In this document: one piece after another, positions 32,781 through 41,093 of the stretch
How the letters are laid out: every line of letters begins with the position of its first letter
Position numbering within the stretch: position 1 is the stretch's first letter
From: DASQZT01 sp963728965
GTDB taxonomy: Bacteria; Acidobacteriota; Terriglobia; Bryobacterales; Bryobacteraceae
Assembly: GCA_963728965.1 (NCBI GenBank)
Contig: CAVSMH010000014.1
Span: 5,656-69,655, forward strand
Length of the DNA stretch: 64,000 nucleotides
Direction of reading: 5' to 3'
Translations under genes and position numbers: made by a program
Notes under the pieces: generated by a model
The model's database searches: none
Told to the model about the DNA's origin: nothing
Seen by the model: the letters and a program-made list of their open reading frames with translations, nothing else

Positions 32781-33944
32781 ATGCACTTCGCCTTGGCGGC
32801 GCTATTCTTCTTCGCCATCCTGACGTTGTGGGTGCCAGCCGCTTGGCCCGTCACGGTTTTCCAGGTCGGGATCTTCCTTCTCGCGGGCATCGCGGTGCTT
32901 CGGGCACTGCGACGCCCGCTGCTGTTCTCCTGGCCCGTGGTACCGCTCGCCTTCGCGGTGTTCTGGGGTCTGCTCCAGTGGCTCACCGGCCGCACCTACT
33001 ACGCCTTCGACACAGTCACCGCCATCGTCCGCTGGACCACCTTCCTTGCCGTCCTGGTGATTGGCATCGTCGTGTTCGCCAATCGCGAGCAGCGTCACTG
33101 GTTCCGCGCGGCAATGCTGTGGTTTGCCTTCTCGGTGGCCGTCCTCGCCACCCTGCAAACCTACACCGCAGGCGGGCGTGTCTTCTGGATTTTTCCGACC
33201 CCTTACACCACCGACTTCATGCCCCCGGTGCCCTACCGCAATCACTACGCGGCCTTCGTTGAAGTGGTGCTCCCCTTCGCCTTATACGAGGCGCTTCGCC
33301 GCGACCGAGGTGTCCTCCTTTACGCCGGCATGAGTGCCGCCCTGTACGCTTCGGTGATCGCCTCCGCCTCGCGGACAGGTACGCTGCTTGCCACCGCCGA
33401 GATCCTCGTCATGATGACCGCGATGTGGCGCCGAGGCCGCGCCTCCGGCCGTTCCGTGGGTCTGTCCCTTGCGGGTATCGTTCTGCTGTGCGCCGCCTTC
33501 GTTGCCGTCGTGGGCCCCGAAACCGTGTGGGCGCGATTCCAGGTTCCCGAACCGATGCGGCCCCAATTTGCCGTTGCTTCGCTGCACATGATCGCCGCCC
33601 ATCCCTGGTTCGGCGAGGGAATGGGGACATGGCCTACCGTCTATCCGCACTATGCCGTGGTGGATTTCGGTTATTTCGTCAACCAGGCGCACAGTGACTG
33701 GCTGCAATGGGCCGCGGAGGGCGGGCTTCCCTTCGCGCTCGTGATGGCATCGCTCTTCGTGTGGACACTGCGGCACGCGGTCCGCTCGCTATGGGCTTTA
33801 GGTGTCGTGTCGGTATTCCTACACGCCCTCGTGGACTACCCGTTTTCCCGCCCTGCCCTGGGCGCGTGGCCAATCCTGGTCCTGGCCATGCTCGCAGCGC
33901 AATCGCAGGCCGACCGGCCGAATTCACCCAATCCCAACCCTTGA
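32781..33944 (+). CDS. O-antigen ligase family (Wzy_C) membrane protein
   Basis: 387 residues from ATG 32781 (TTG 32751 is possible). About 10 transmembrane segments with the large periplasmic loop near the C-terminus. That loop carries VPYRNHYAAFVEVVLPFALY and HMIAAHPWFGEGMGTWPTVY, the Wzy_C hallmark (RNHYAA, HP-FG-G). Such enzymes polymerise O-antigen or ligate glycans to lipid or protein. The TPR partner often present in this family may be the minus-strand TPR gene nearby. The 33945-34045 gap after it shows no clear feature. Confidence 0.85.
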   Translation: MHFALAALFFFAILTLWVPAAWPVTVFQVGIFLLAGIAVLRALRRPLLFSWPVVPLAFAVFWGLLQWLTGRTYYAFDTVTAIVRWTTFLAVLVIGIVVFANREQRHWFRAAMLWFAFSVAVLATLQTYTAGGRVFWIFPTPYTTDFMPPVPYRNHYAAFVEVVLPFALYEALRRDRGVLLYAGMSAALYASVIASASRTGTLLATAEILVMMTAMWRRGRASGRSVGLSLAGIVLLCAAFVAVVGPETVWARFQVPEPMRPQFAVASLHMIAAHPWFGEGMGTWPTVYPHYAVVDFGYFVNQAHSDWLQWAAEGGLPFALVMASLFVWTLRHAVRSLWALGVVSVFLHALVDYPFSRPALGAWPILVLAMLAAQSQADRPNSPNPNP

Positions 33945-34045
33945 TTGCGCGCCGGCGCAAAAACGCTCAGTGGATTGCGCCGCGTCGAAACCCCGCTGGC
34001 CACGAACCGTCCCGTGCTCGCTCCTGCGCTTGCGGTCACACCAAA

Positions 34046-34744
34046 CTAAGTGGCGACCGTCGTGACCCCCCGGCGGCGTCGTTCGCAGACGGCTACCAAT
34101 GCCTCCGCCAGCGGGCTCGGCGAACGCAGTTCCGGCTGGAACAGGGTGGCGACGAAGAATGGATGCCGATCGAGTTCCACGGCGCGGACTTCATCATCGT
34201 CATCCACCGCCGTCACCAGCAGTCCGGCGCCCTCCATCAGGCGTCGGTACCGCGGGTTCAGGCCACAACTGCAGTGGTATTCCTCCACCGACTCGCGGGT
34301 GCGGTAGGCCTGGTGCAGCCGGGAACCTCCCGTGAAGTGTACCCGCGCCTTCACTCCGGCCAGTGCGGCATCCAGGTGCGAGATGAGCGGCAGGGCCGCT
34401 TTAGGGTTCGTCCTCTGATGGTCCGCCTCGGACAAACCAAGCACGTGTCGTGCGTATTCGAGAATCGTGTATTGGAAGCCGGCCGACGTGCCCAGGAACG
34501 GCTTGTCGGACATGCGCGCATACTGGATGGCACGCAGAACCCCCTCCGCGCTGCGGTAGGGCATGCCGGGCACACACCAGAGGCCGTCGTACTCCGCCAG
34601 GGCGTCCCCCGAGCCGACGGAGTCGGTGGGAACCCAGGCTGACTGCGCCCCTCCCGAAGCAGCCAGCAGCTTCGGAATCGCGGAGTGGGCCTTGTGTTGG
34701 TCCTGAAAATCGCCGATGAGACCAATGCGGATCGCTGAGTGCAT
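34046..34744 (-). CDS. CTP-synthase-like glutamine amidotransferase, catalytic residues lost
   Basis: 232 residues resembling the C-terminal GATase of CTP synthase: IRIGLIGDFQDQHKAHSAIP, YDGLWCVPGMPY, FLGTSAGFQYTILEYARHVL. In active class I enzymes the elbow reads GxCxGxQ and the other triad residues are in FHPE. Here the nucleophile is Ser87 (codon TCG) and the His is Gln203 (LFQPE), so two of three catalytic residues are changed. Glutaminase activity is therefore unlikely, and a binding or regulatory role is more probable. It starts four bases after the shc stop, so the two are cotranscribed. Confidence 0.8.
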   Translation of the reverse strand: MHSAIRIGLIGDFQDQHKAHSAIPKLLAASGGAQSAWVPTDSVGSGDALAEYDGLWCVPGMPYRSAEGVLRAIQYARMSDKPFLGTSAGFQYTILEYARHVLGLSEADHQRTNPKAALPLISHLDAALAGVKARVHFTGGSRLHQAYRTRESVEEYHCSCGLNPRYRRLMEGAGLLVTAVDDDDEVRAVELDRHPFFVATLFQPELRSPSPLAEALVAVCERRRRGVTTVAT

Positions 34745-34748
34745 TGGG

Positions 34749-36737
34749 CTATTCTACGCCAACCGGCCCGAAGTGTGGCGCTTCGCCTGCCAGCGCTGCC
34801 AGCGCCAAGGCCAGCAATGGGAAGTAGTCGCGGTACATTCCATAGGTCAGGTAGAACACGTTGGGAAAGCCGGTTCCGGTGGTGGCCTGTTCCGGCCAGG
34901 TTCCGTCGGCCCGCTGGTGCGACAGCAGGAACTCCATCCCGCGACGGACCGCGCCCGACTCCCGCTCACCTGCCGCCAACAGGCCCAGCAATGCCCACGC
35001 CGTCTGGGAAGCGCAACTCGGCGCCGCGACAAACCGGTCGCGGGCGTAGCTTTCACAGGATTCGCCCCAGCCGCCATCGTGATTCTGGATCGCCCGCAGC
35101 CAGCCGGCGGCTCGGGCGATGGCCTCCGCCACCGCGCCGGACGGTCCAGACGCGCCCAGGCCACGCATGGCCAGAAACGACCCGTAAATGTAATTCACGC
35201 CCCACCTGCCATACCAACTCCCGTCCTTTTCCTGGGCGCGCAGCAGGTACGCCACGCCGCGGCGCACGGCCTCCTGTTCGCGCAATCCGCGACGGCAGAG
35301 CGATTCCACCACGCGGCCCGTAATGTCCGGGCACGTGGGATCGAGCATGGCGTTATGGTCCGCGAACGGCACCTCGTTGAGTACCGCCCAGTTGTTGTCG
35401 ACATCGAAGGCCGCCCAGCCTCCGTCGGCCGACTGCATGGCCAGCAGCCAGTTCACCGCTCGCCGCTCGGCGGCGGCCTGCGCCTTGCGATTGGAACTCC
35501 GCGCATGCAGCAGCGCCAGCAGCACCATGGCGGTATCGTCGATATCGGGATAGAACTCGTTGGCAAACTCGAAGGCCCAGCCTGAAGGTTCCACATCGGG
35601 GCGTTTCACGGACCAGTCGCCTTTGCGCCGAACCTCCTTGCTAATGAGCCAGTCGGCCGCATGGGTCATGCGGGGGTCGCTGCCGCAGCCCGCCTCTCCC
35701 AGCGCAAAAGCGCAGATCGCCGTGTCCCAGATGGGCGACACGCAAGGCTGGAAAAGGAACCGGTCGCCACTCTCCAGGAGCAGCGATTCGAAATGGCGGA
35801 TGGCTTCCACCCGGTCGGGATGGTCCTCAGGGTAGCCGAGCGCGTCCAGGGCCATGATGAAGTACATCATGGCGGGGTAAATAGCGCCCAGGCCCTCGGT
35901 GTGGCGCGTACGGTCCAGAATCCAGTGCTCGGCCTCACGGATGGCCGCGCCGCGGATCCGCTCGGAACCGCGTTTTTCCCATACTTTGAAAACCCGATCG
36001 AGATGATGAAAGAGAATCGAGAGGCCATTGCGCTTGGGCAACGCCAGGCTCACGTTGGGCAGCAGCAATTCATCCAGCGTGAAGCCGTCCGGCGCCCGGC
36101 GACTCCCTCCGCGCGCCTGCACGATCGACAACGGCACCAGGATGGAGCGTGTCCAGGACGACATCTCGTATAGCACGTTGCCCGGCAGCATTACGATTTC
36201 GGGAGGCACCGAGGGAACGTGCCTGCGCGGGTAAAGGCCAAAGAGGCTCAGGTTGATTTTGACGTAGCTGTTGGCGGATTGCAGTCCGCCCAGCGCCAGA
36301 ATGCGCTCGCGGGCGCGGCGCAGCGGTTCGCCATCGGCGGGAAAGCCGGCCAGTTTCAACGCGCAGTAAGCCTTGACGGTGGCACTGACATCGGCGGGGC
36401 CGCCGTGATACGTATTGAAACCGCCATCCTCCAGTTGCCGCTCCAAAATGGAGCGGGCGGCTTTCTCGATCCGCGCCCCGCTGGGTGGATTCCACCGTCC
36501 CTCCCCGGGCTGGTGCAGCCACAGTTGCAGCAGGATGTAGTCGGATTCGAGGGTGGTATCGGCGGTCAGTTCGCCGCACCAGAATCCTTCGGGCGATTGC
36601 TGGCGAAACAGCGCTTCCACGGAGCGCGCCGCCGCGGCTTCGTCCCCGCGCAGTGAAAGGGCCGGGCGTCCAACCGGGCGTGGCGCCGGCTGCCCGGCGG
36701 GGATCAACCATTCGGAAGACATGGGCCGACTTTCCAT
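34749..36737 (-). CDS. shc: Squalene-hopene cyclase
   Basis: 662 residues. The catalytic DxDDTA motif is present (YPDIDDTAMV). Repeated QW motifs (DGGWAAFDVDNNW; KDGSWYGRWGVNYIYG; HDGGWGESCESYA) give the alpha/alpha barrels of the family. It cyclises squalene to hopene/hopanol at the membrane and starts hopanoid synthesis. Length matches known enzymes (about 630-680). I chose ATG 36737; ATG 36722 with GGAAAG upstream is equally possible. It is coupled to the amidotransferase-like gene and diverges from yceH. Confidence 0.95.
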   Translation of the reverse strand: MESRPMSSEWLIPAGQPAPRPVGRPALSLRGDEAAAARSVEALFRQQSPEGFWCGELTADTTLESDYILLQLWLHQPGEGRWNPPSGARIEKAARSILERQLEDGGFNTYHGGPADVSATVKAYCALKLAGFPADGEPLRRARERILALGGLQSANSYVKINLSLFGLYPRRHVPSVPPEIVMLPGNVLYEMSSWTRSILVPLSIVQARGGSRRAPDGFTLDELLLPNVSLALPKRNGLSILFHHLDRVFKVWEKRGSERIRGAAIREAEHWILDRTRHTEGLGAIYPAMMYFIMALDALGYPEDHPDRVEAIRHFESLLLESGDRFLFQPCVSPIWDTAICAFALGEAGCGSDPRMTHAADWLISKEVRRKGDWSVKRPDVEPSGWAFEFANEFYPDIDDTAMVLLALLHARSSNRKAQAAAERRAVNWLLAMQSADGGWAAFDVDNNWAVLNEVPFADHNAMLDPTCPDITGRVVESLCRRGLREQEAVRRGVAYLLRAQEKDGSWYGRWGVNYIYGSFLAMRGLGASGPSGAVAEAIARAAGWLRAIQNHDGGWGESCESYARDRFVAAPSCASQTAWALLGLLAAGERESGAVRRGMEFLLSHQRADGTWPEQATTGTGFPNVFYLTYGMYRDYFPLLALALAALAGEAPHFGPVGVE

Positions 36738-36817
36738 GGTAACCGCAAACCCTCGCCGTCGCGCCGGCGGACGCCCGCGCATGCCGCCGCGCGCCCCGTT
36801 TTTGCCAAACTGGAGTG

Positions 36818-37441
36818 ATGGAACCGCAACTGGATAGTGTCGAGGTGCGCGTCCTCGGCTCGCTGATGGAAAAAGAGGTGGCCACCCCCGAATACTATCC
36901 GATGTCGCTCAATGCCCTGGTCAACGCGTGCAATCAGAAATCCAACCGCGAACCGGTGGTCGCCTACGACGACGATACGGTGGAGGCGGCGCTCGCCGGA
37001 CTGCGCGAAAAGGGACTGGCCCAGCGTATCACTGGCCGCGACAGCCGCGTCCCCAAACACGCACAGCGCTTTACCGAGAGATTCAATATGGGCCGGCGGG
37101 AGGGCGCCATCCTGTGCGTGCTCATGCTGCGCGGCCCGCAGACCGTGGGCGAACTGCGCGGCCGCACCGAACGCCTCTACACGTTCGACGATCTCGAGGC
37201 CGTGGAGAGCACCCTGCGCCGGCTGGACGAGTTAGGGTTTGTCAAAGAACTCCCCCGCCAGGCCGGTTTCAAAGAGCCGCGGTTCGTCAATTTGCTCTCG
37301 GGCGACGTCGCGCCGTTACCCGTGTCGGCCGAACCGGCAGCGCCCCGCGCCGCGGCCGAGCGCGACCGTCTCACGGCGCTCGAAATCGCCTTGGCCGATC
37401 TGCGGCGCGAATTCGAGGACTTCAAGAGACGGTTCGAGTAG
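36818..37441 (+). CDS. yceH: YceH family protein (DUF480)
   Basis: 207 residues. Two winged-helix units are seen: EVRVLGSLMEKEVATPEYYP / SLNALVNACNQKSNREPVV and GAILCVLMLRGPQTVGELRG. The C-terminus is a short coiled coil. This matches DUF480/YceH in length and motifs; the function is unknown, though the fold suggests nucleic-acid binding. An overlapping GTG lies one codon upstream (36815). Confidence 0.9.
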   Translation: MEPQLDSVEVRVLGSLMEKEVATPEYYPMSLNALVNACNQKSNREPVVAYDDDTVEAALAGLREKGLAQRITGRDSRVPKHAQRFTERFNMGRREGAILCVLMLRGPQTVGELRGRTERLYTFDDLEAVESTLRRLDELGFVKELPRQAGFKEPRFVNLLSGDVAPLPVSAEPAAPRAAAERDRLTALEIALADLRREFEDFKRRFE

Positions 37442-37492
37442 CCTGTCCACCGGGCGGCATCCCGGGCATCCGGCTCTCCGGACCGGGCAGCC

Positions 37493-38086
37493 TCACACCA
37501 ACTGTTCCATCAGCGAGACCAGGTAATCCTGATCGAAGGGCCCGGACCGGTAGGTACGCGCGTCGAAATAACGCCACAAGTAGTGGGGTTTCTCGAGCGT
37601 ATAGAAGAGGAGTTGCTCTTCGATCAGGTCTTTGTCGAGCAGTTCCTGGTTGAAGGCCCGCACTCGGCCCACCAGGGTATACGGGATGCGGAAGTCTTCC
37701 GTCGAGACCAGTTCCGGCGTGGCCTCGAACTCAACCTGTAGAATGCGCCCGCGGATGTGCATCTGGATCAGATTGGCCGACTCCTCGCGGAAATCGCCAT
37801 CGGTGTACCGCGGCGGGTCGATGATCAACTCCCCACGCGAGAGCAGCCGGTTCACGGCCGCCACGAATTCCGCGCATACGCCATAGATTTCCGCGGCGGC
37901 GGCGCGGCGCAAAGCCGAAATATCGGCAGCACGGCGGAGGACGGCATCATCTTTATCGGCGAGCGCGTCGATGCTGGCTGCCAGTCGTTGCAGCCGGGTG
38001 GGGCGTAGCGGGTTCTGCTTATCGGAGCGGTTCCAGATCACGGAATGTCTCAGCTCTCTATTGCAGCACACCGCCGGGACACCCAA
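37493..38086 (-). CDS. Hypothetical protein
   Basis: 197 residues from ATG 38086. Helical N-terminal half with an arginine/alanine-rich region, then a beta-rich part (GRILQVEFEATPELVSTEDF) and a helical end. No family recognised and no signal peptide. It lies 19 bases after the XRE regulator gene on the same strand, so it may be its cotranscribed partner or the effector that the regulator controls, as in toxin-antitoxin-like pairs, though nothing in the sequence proves this. Confidence 0.6.
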   Translation of the reverse strand: MGVPAVCCNRELRHSVIWNRSDKQNPLRPTRLQRLAASIDALADKDDAVLRRAADISALRRAAAAEIYGVCAEFVAAVNRLLSRGELIIDPPRYTDGDFREESANLIQMHIRGRILQVEFEATPELVSTEDFRIPYTLVGRVRAFNQELLDKDLIEEQLLFYTLEKPHYLWRYFDARTYRSGPFDQDYLVSLMEQLV

Positions 38087-38105
38087 ACAATACTGCCCCG
38101 CCGCC

Positions 38106-38351
38106 TCACTCCCGCCGCCGCCACACCATCAGATCTTCCGGCCGGATGAGATCGAGGAGGTCGATGCGAAGCTGCTGGAGGACTTCATCGGCCGTATCGG
38201 CGGATAGCACGCGCTTTCCTTTCAATACGTTATGGATGTGAGGCTGGGAGACACCGGTCATTCGGGCAATCCCGCGCTCGGTCAGTCCGCCACAGCGAAC
38301 GCGCTCGCGGATCTCCGCAACGAGCCGATCATGCAGCTCGCGAAAAGTCAT
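38106..38351 (-). CDS. XRE-family helix-turn-helix regulator
   Basis: 81 residues. LTERGIARMTGVSQPHIHNV followed by LKGKR is a lambda-repressor-type HTH with the common stem after helix 3. The protein is a bare DNA-binding domain with no sensor part. It is divergent from the gene at 38634; the shared 280-base region contains a perfect inverted repeat that overlaps a promoter, the expected target. Confidence 0.8.
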   Translation of the reverse strand: MTFRELHDRLVAEIRERVRCGGLTERGIARMTGVSQPHIHNVLKGKRVLSADTADEVLQQLRIDLLDLIRPEDLMVWRRRE

Positions 38352-38522
38352 GTTACTTTGGACCTATTTCTCCGGGAAATAGAGGGTTACGGCAAAACCC
38401 TACACTCATTGGGAGGCACATAATTAAAACAGGAAATTTTGATCCCGATTAATAATACCTAAATACCTGGAAATAAAAACGGAAGGAGGTAGGGGAATAG
38501 TACTGGAACGATTAGTATTCGT

Positions 38523-38570
38523 AAGAATTCTCATTAGAATTCTTGACTTTATTCCTCCTAATGTTAGATT
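38523..38570 (+). promoter_or_regulatory. Promoter with inverted-repeat operator
   Basis: AAGAATTCT (38523-38531) and AGAATTCTT (38536-38544) form a perfect inverted repeat with a 4-base gap. It overlaps TTGACT (38543-38548), 16 bases before TAGATT (38565-38570). A regulator on this site would block the -35 box. The whole 38352-38633 stretch is strikingly AT-rich for this genome. Confidence 0.65.
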
Positions 38571-38633
38571 CAGTACAGTCTCAACGCCAGGTGGCGCCCT
38601 TTATATCGCCAACCTTGGAGGACATTCTCACAA

Positions 38634-39200
38634 ATGCAATGGAATCGGTCGAACACACTTGGAATCGCCAAAAATAAGTGCACGTACTGCTCGGGTAACG
38701 GCACGCGACTTGTCCGCAACGGCAAGGAGGTACCCTGCAATTGCGTTTTTCGGGCCATTTTTAGGGCCTGCCTGAACCATTTTCGAACCTGCGCCGTGAA
38801 AGGGGCGCACACGAGTTCGGTGACGCTGGAATTGTGTCACGGCCGCGAAGGGCGGCGGACCTACTCGCGGAAAAGAGAAGAATTCATGGCCGACTTCTGT
38901 CTCGTAAGCCGGCGCGCCCTCGATGATTTCGAGCATCGTCTTTTCCGATTTCATTTCCTTCTCGGCGCAGACTGGAAGCTCTGCTGCCGGCAAATGGGGA
39001 TCGATCGCGGCACGTTCTTTCATGCGGTCTACCGGATCGAACAGACCCTGGGTCGCACGTTTGCCGAGACCCGCCCCTACCCCCTGTTTCCGTTGGACGA
39101 ATACTTCAGCGGCACGATCCGCCACGATGACGATGGGCCATCCGAAAAACAGTCGGCCCTGCGCCGGTCCTTCACTCCGCCCCTGCGTTTGTCTGCCTGA
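38634..39200 (+). CDS. Hypothetical protein with Cys cluster
   Basis: 188 residues. CTYCSGNGTR near 16 and CNC near 35 form a likely zinc site, like half of a DnaJ-type zinc finger. The C-terminal part (DWKLCCRQMGIDRGTFFHAV) has HTH-like character similar to sigma or phage regulator ends. No family recognised with confidence. It is bounded by an operator-promoter and a strong terminator, so it is a single-gene unit controlled, presumably, by the divergent XRE protein. Confidence 0.6.
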   Translation: MQWNRSNTLGIAKNKCTYCSGNGTRLVRNGKEVPCNCVFRAIFRACLNHFRTCAVKGAHTSSVTLELCHGREGRRTYSRKREEFMADFCLVSRRALDDFEHRLFRFHFLLGADWKLCCRQMGIDRGTFFHAVYRIEQTLGRTFAETRPYPLFPLDEYFSGTIRHDDDGPSEKQSALRRSFTPPLRLSA

Positions 39201-39215
39201 TGCTGCAAAATGGGG

Positions 39216-39254
39216 GACTCGGCCCGGGTAGCCGAGTCCTCCATTCCATTTTTC
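39216..39254 (+). terminator. Rho-independent terminator
   Basis: GGACTCGGC (39216-39224) pairs perfectly with GCCGAGTCC (39232-39240), loop of 7, then TCCATTCCATTTTT. It follows the stop at 39200 by 15 bases. Confidence 0.85.
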
Positions 39255-39301
39255 GACGCCGGACTCCCTGCATTCTCTACAATGGTTACTCCGGCGAATC
39301 C

Positions 39302-40300
39302 ATGGACCCTCTCACCCACACGGCCACCGGCCTTTTCCTCAGCCGGGCCGGCTTACGGCACTGGACTCCGCTATCCACGCCGATTCTCCTGTTGGCCGCG
39401 AACGCTCCCGATGTCGATGTGGTTTCGGCGTTTGGGGGATCGCTGAACTACCTACACTACCACCGTCACATCACTCACTCCCTGGCCGCACTGCCGGTGA
39501 TGGCCTTCCTGGCGGTGCTGGTCGTTCGGTTGGCCGCACGAAAACCAATTCGCTGGATGGGCGCGCTTCTGGCGGCATCGATCGGGGTGGCATCCCACCT
39601 CGCGCTCGACCTGACCAACATGTACGGCATTCGCTTGTGGCTTCCCTTTTCCGCGGAATGGCTGCACCTGGATTTGACCAGTGTTGTGGACGTCTGGATT
39701 TGGGCAGTTTTGCTGCTGGGCATGGCGGGGCCCTTCATCGGCCGACTGGTAGGTTCGGAGATCACCTCGGGCACCGGACGCGACCGGCATCACGGCCGCG
39801 GCTTCGCCTTCTTTGCCCTGGCGTTCGTGCTGCTTTACAACATCGGTCGGGTGGCTCTCCACGGGCGGGCGGCAGCCACGCTCGATGCGCGCATCTACCA
39901 GGGCGTCGCGCCGCAGCGTGTGGCGGCTCTGCCCGATGCGGTGAACCCGCTGCGCTGGATGGGGCTGGTGGAGACCGACGATTTTTGTGCGGCGGCCGAG
40001 GTGAACCTGGCGGGCGAGTTCGATCCCGCCCGGGCGCAGGTATTCCACAAACCCGAATACGACCCGGCCCTGGACGCCGCCCGTGGGACCCACACGTTCC
40101 AGGAGTTCCTCCGCTTCGCCCAATGGCCGCTCTGGCGCGTCTCGCCGGCGGCAGACCGGGAAAACGCTAAGCTCGTACAGGTGTTAGACCTGCGATTCGG
40201 CACGCCGCTGGCCCCCGGCTTCATGGCGAGCGCGGTGGTGACCTCCCGCCAACAGGTCGTGGAGACGCGCTTTCAGTGGGGACCGCTTCGTCCCCGATAA
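39302..40300 (+). CDS. YdjM-type membrane-bound metal-dependent hydrolase
   Basis: 332 residues. MDPLTHTATGLFLSRAGLRH and HYHRHITHSLAALPVM carry the His/Asp metal ligands of the YdjM (DUF457) family, followed by about four transmembrane helices and a soluble C-terminal part of 130 residues. The substrate is unknown. The in-frame upstream extension to 39200 covers the terminator hairpin, so ATG 39302 is the start. Confidence 0.85.
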   Translation: MDPLTHTATGLFLSRAGLRHWTPLSTPILLLAANAPDVDVVSAFGGSLNYLHYHRHITHSLAALPVMAFLAVLVVRLAARKPIRWMGALLAASIGVASHLALDLTNMYGIRLWLPFSAEWLHLDLTSVVDVWIWAVLLLGMAGPFIGRLVGSEITSGTGRDRHHGRGFAFFALAFVLLYNIGRVALHGRAAATLDARIYQGVAPQRVAALPDAVNPLRWMGLVETDDFCAAAEVNLAGEFDPARAQVFHKPEYDPALDAARGTHTFQEFLRFAQWPLWRVSPAADRENAKLVQVLDLRFGTPLAPGFMASAVVTSRQQVVETRFQWGPLRPR

Positions 40301-40381
40301 GGCCGGGATCAGTAAGTTTCGCTTCCAATCTAAGGTGTTCGGCGAATTTGCGCCACGCCCAAGGGGTGCCACACTCGAGGC

Positions 40382-40726
40382 GTGCACTCTACTGAAACTG
40401 CTGTTCTCGACCGCGATCAACTCCGCGAGATCACCTTAAACGACGAGGAACTCATGCGGGAGATTCTGTCCGCGTTGATCGACGATACCACGCGCCAGAT
40501 CGAGTTGCTCGGTTCCGCCATCCGGGCCGAAGACTCCCAGAAATGCATGCGGCTGGCGCACTATTCCAAGGGAGCCTGCGCCAACGTGGGGGCCAATTCC
40601 GCCGCGGCCTTGCTTAAGCAGATCGAGCGAAAGGCCGCCGATCGCCGGTTTGAAGACTGCACGAGCTCGCTGGGCGCACTGGTGGCGGAGATCGAGCGGC
40701 TGCGAACCGAAGCCGTGAGCCTCTAA
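40382..40726 (+). CDS. Stand-alone HPt (histidine phosphotransfer) protein
   Basis: 114 residues from GTG 40382. RLAHYSKGACANVGANSAAA is the HPt phosphorylation motif (AH-xKG-xxxxGA); the His is near residue 60. Four-helix-bundle pattern throughout. No kinase or response regulator gene is adjacent, so its partners are elsewhere. Ends in a four-base convergent overlap with the NifU-like gene. Confidence 0.85.
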   Translation: MHSTETAVLDRDQLREITLNDEELMREILSALIDDTTRQIELLGSAIRAEDSQKCMRLAHYSKGACANVGANSAAALLKQIERKAADRRFEDCTSSLGALVAEIERLRTEAVSL

Positions 40727-41079
40727 CCCAGGCGCTTCCTGAGCGCGCGCAAAGCGTCGGCGCATAGGGCCGCCGCGTGTTTGGATTCCGCCGGCAATCC
40801 TCCGAGGGCTCCGTCCACCACCGACGCCTGAAAGTCTGCCAGCTCCGCCGCCGTCTTTCCGGTGATCCATTCGGTCAGCGCCGAACCTGCCGCAATGGAG
40901 GCCGTACACCCGCGTACCTTGTACCGCGCTTCCACCACGACGCCCCGTTCCACCCGCGCCGATAAGCGGAGGATGTCGCCACACGCCGGGTTGGACACTT
41001 CCACCACCCACGCCGGAGACGGCAGTTCCCCCACATTACGCGGGTTCCGGAAATGCTCGATCAGGAGCTCCGGATACAT
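40723..41079 (-). CDS. NifU/IscU-like iron-sulfur scaffold
   Basis: 118 residues. The three conserved cysteines appear in NPACGD, VRGCTAS and LCADAL, with the Asp after the first Cys that promotes cluster release. It matches the N-terminal U-type scaffold domain without the Nfu domain. ATG 41079 gives the canonical MYPELLIEHFRNPRN start; the longer frame reaches into the neighbouring NUDIX gene. No sulfurase gene is next to it. Confidence 0.9.
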   Translation of the reverse strand: MYPELLIEHFRNPRNVGELPSPAWVVEVSNPACGDILRLSARVERGVVVEARYKVRGCTASIAAGSALTEWITGKTAAELADFQASVVDGALGGLPAESKHAAALCADALRALRKRLG

Positions 41080-41093
41080 GGTCCAATATTGGC

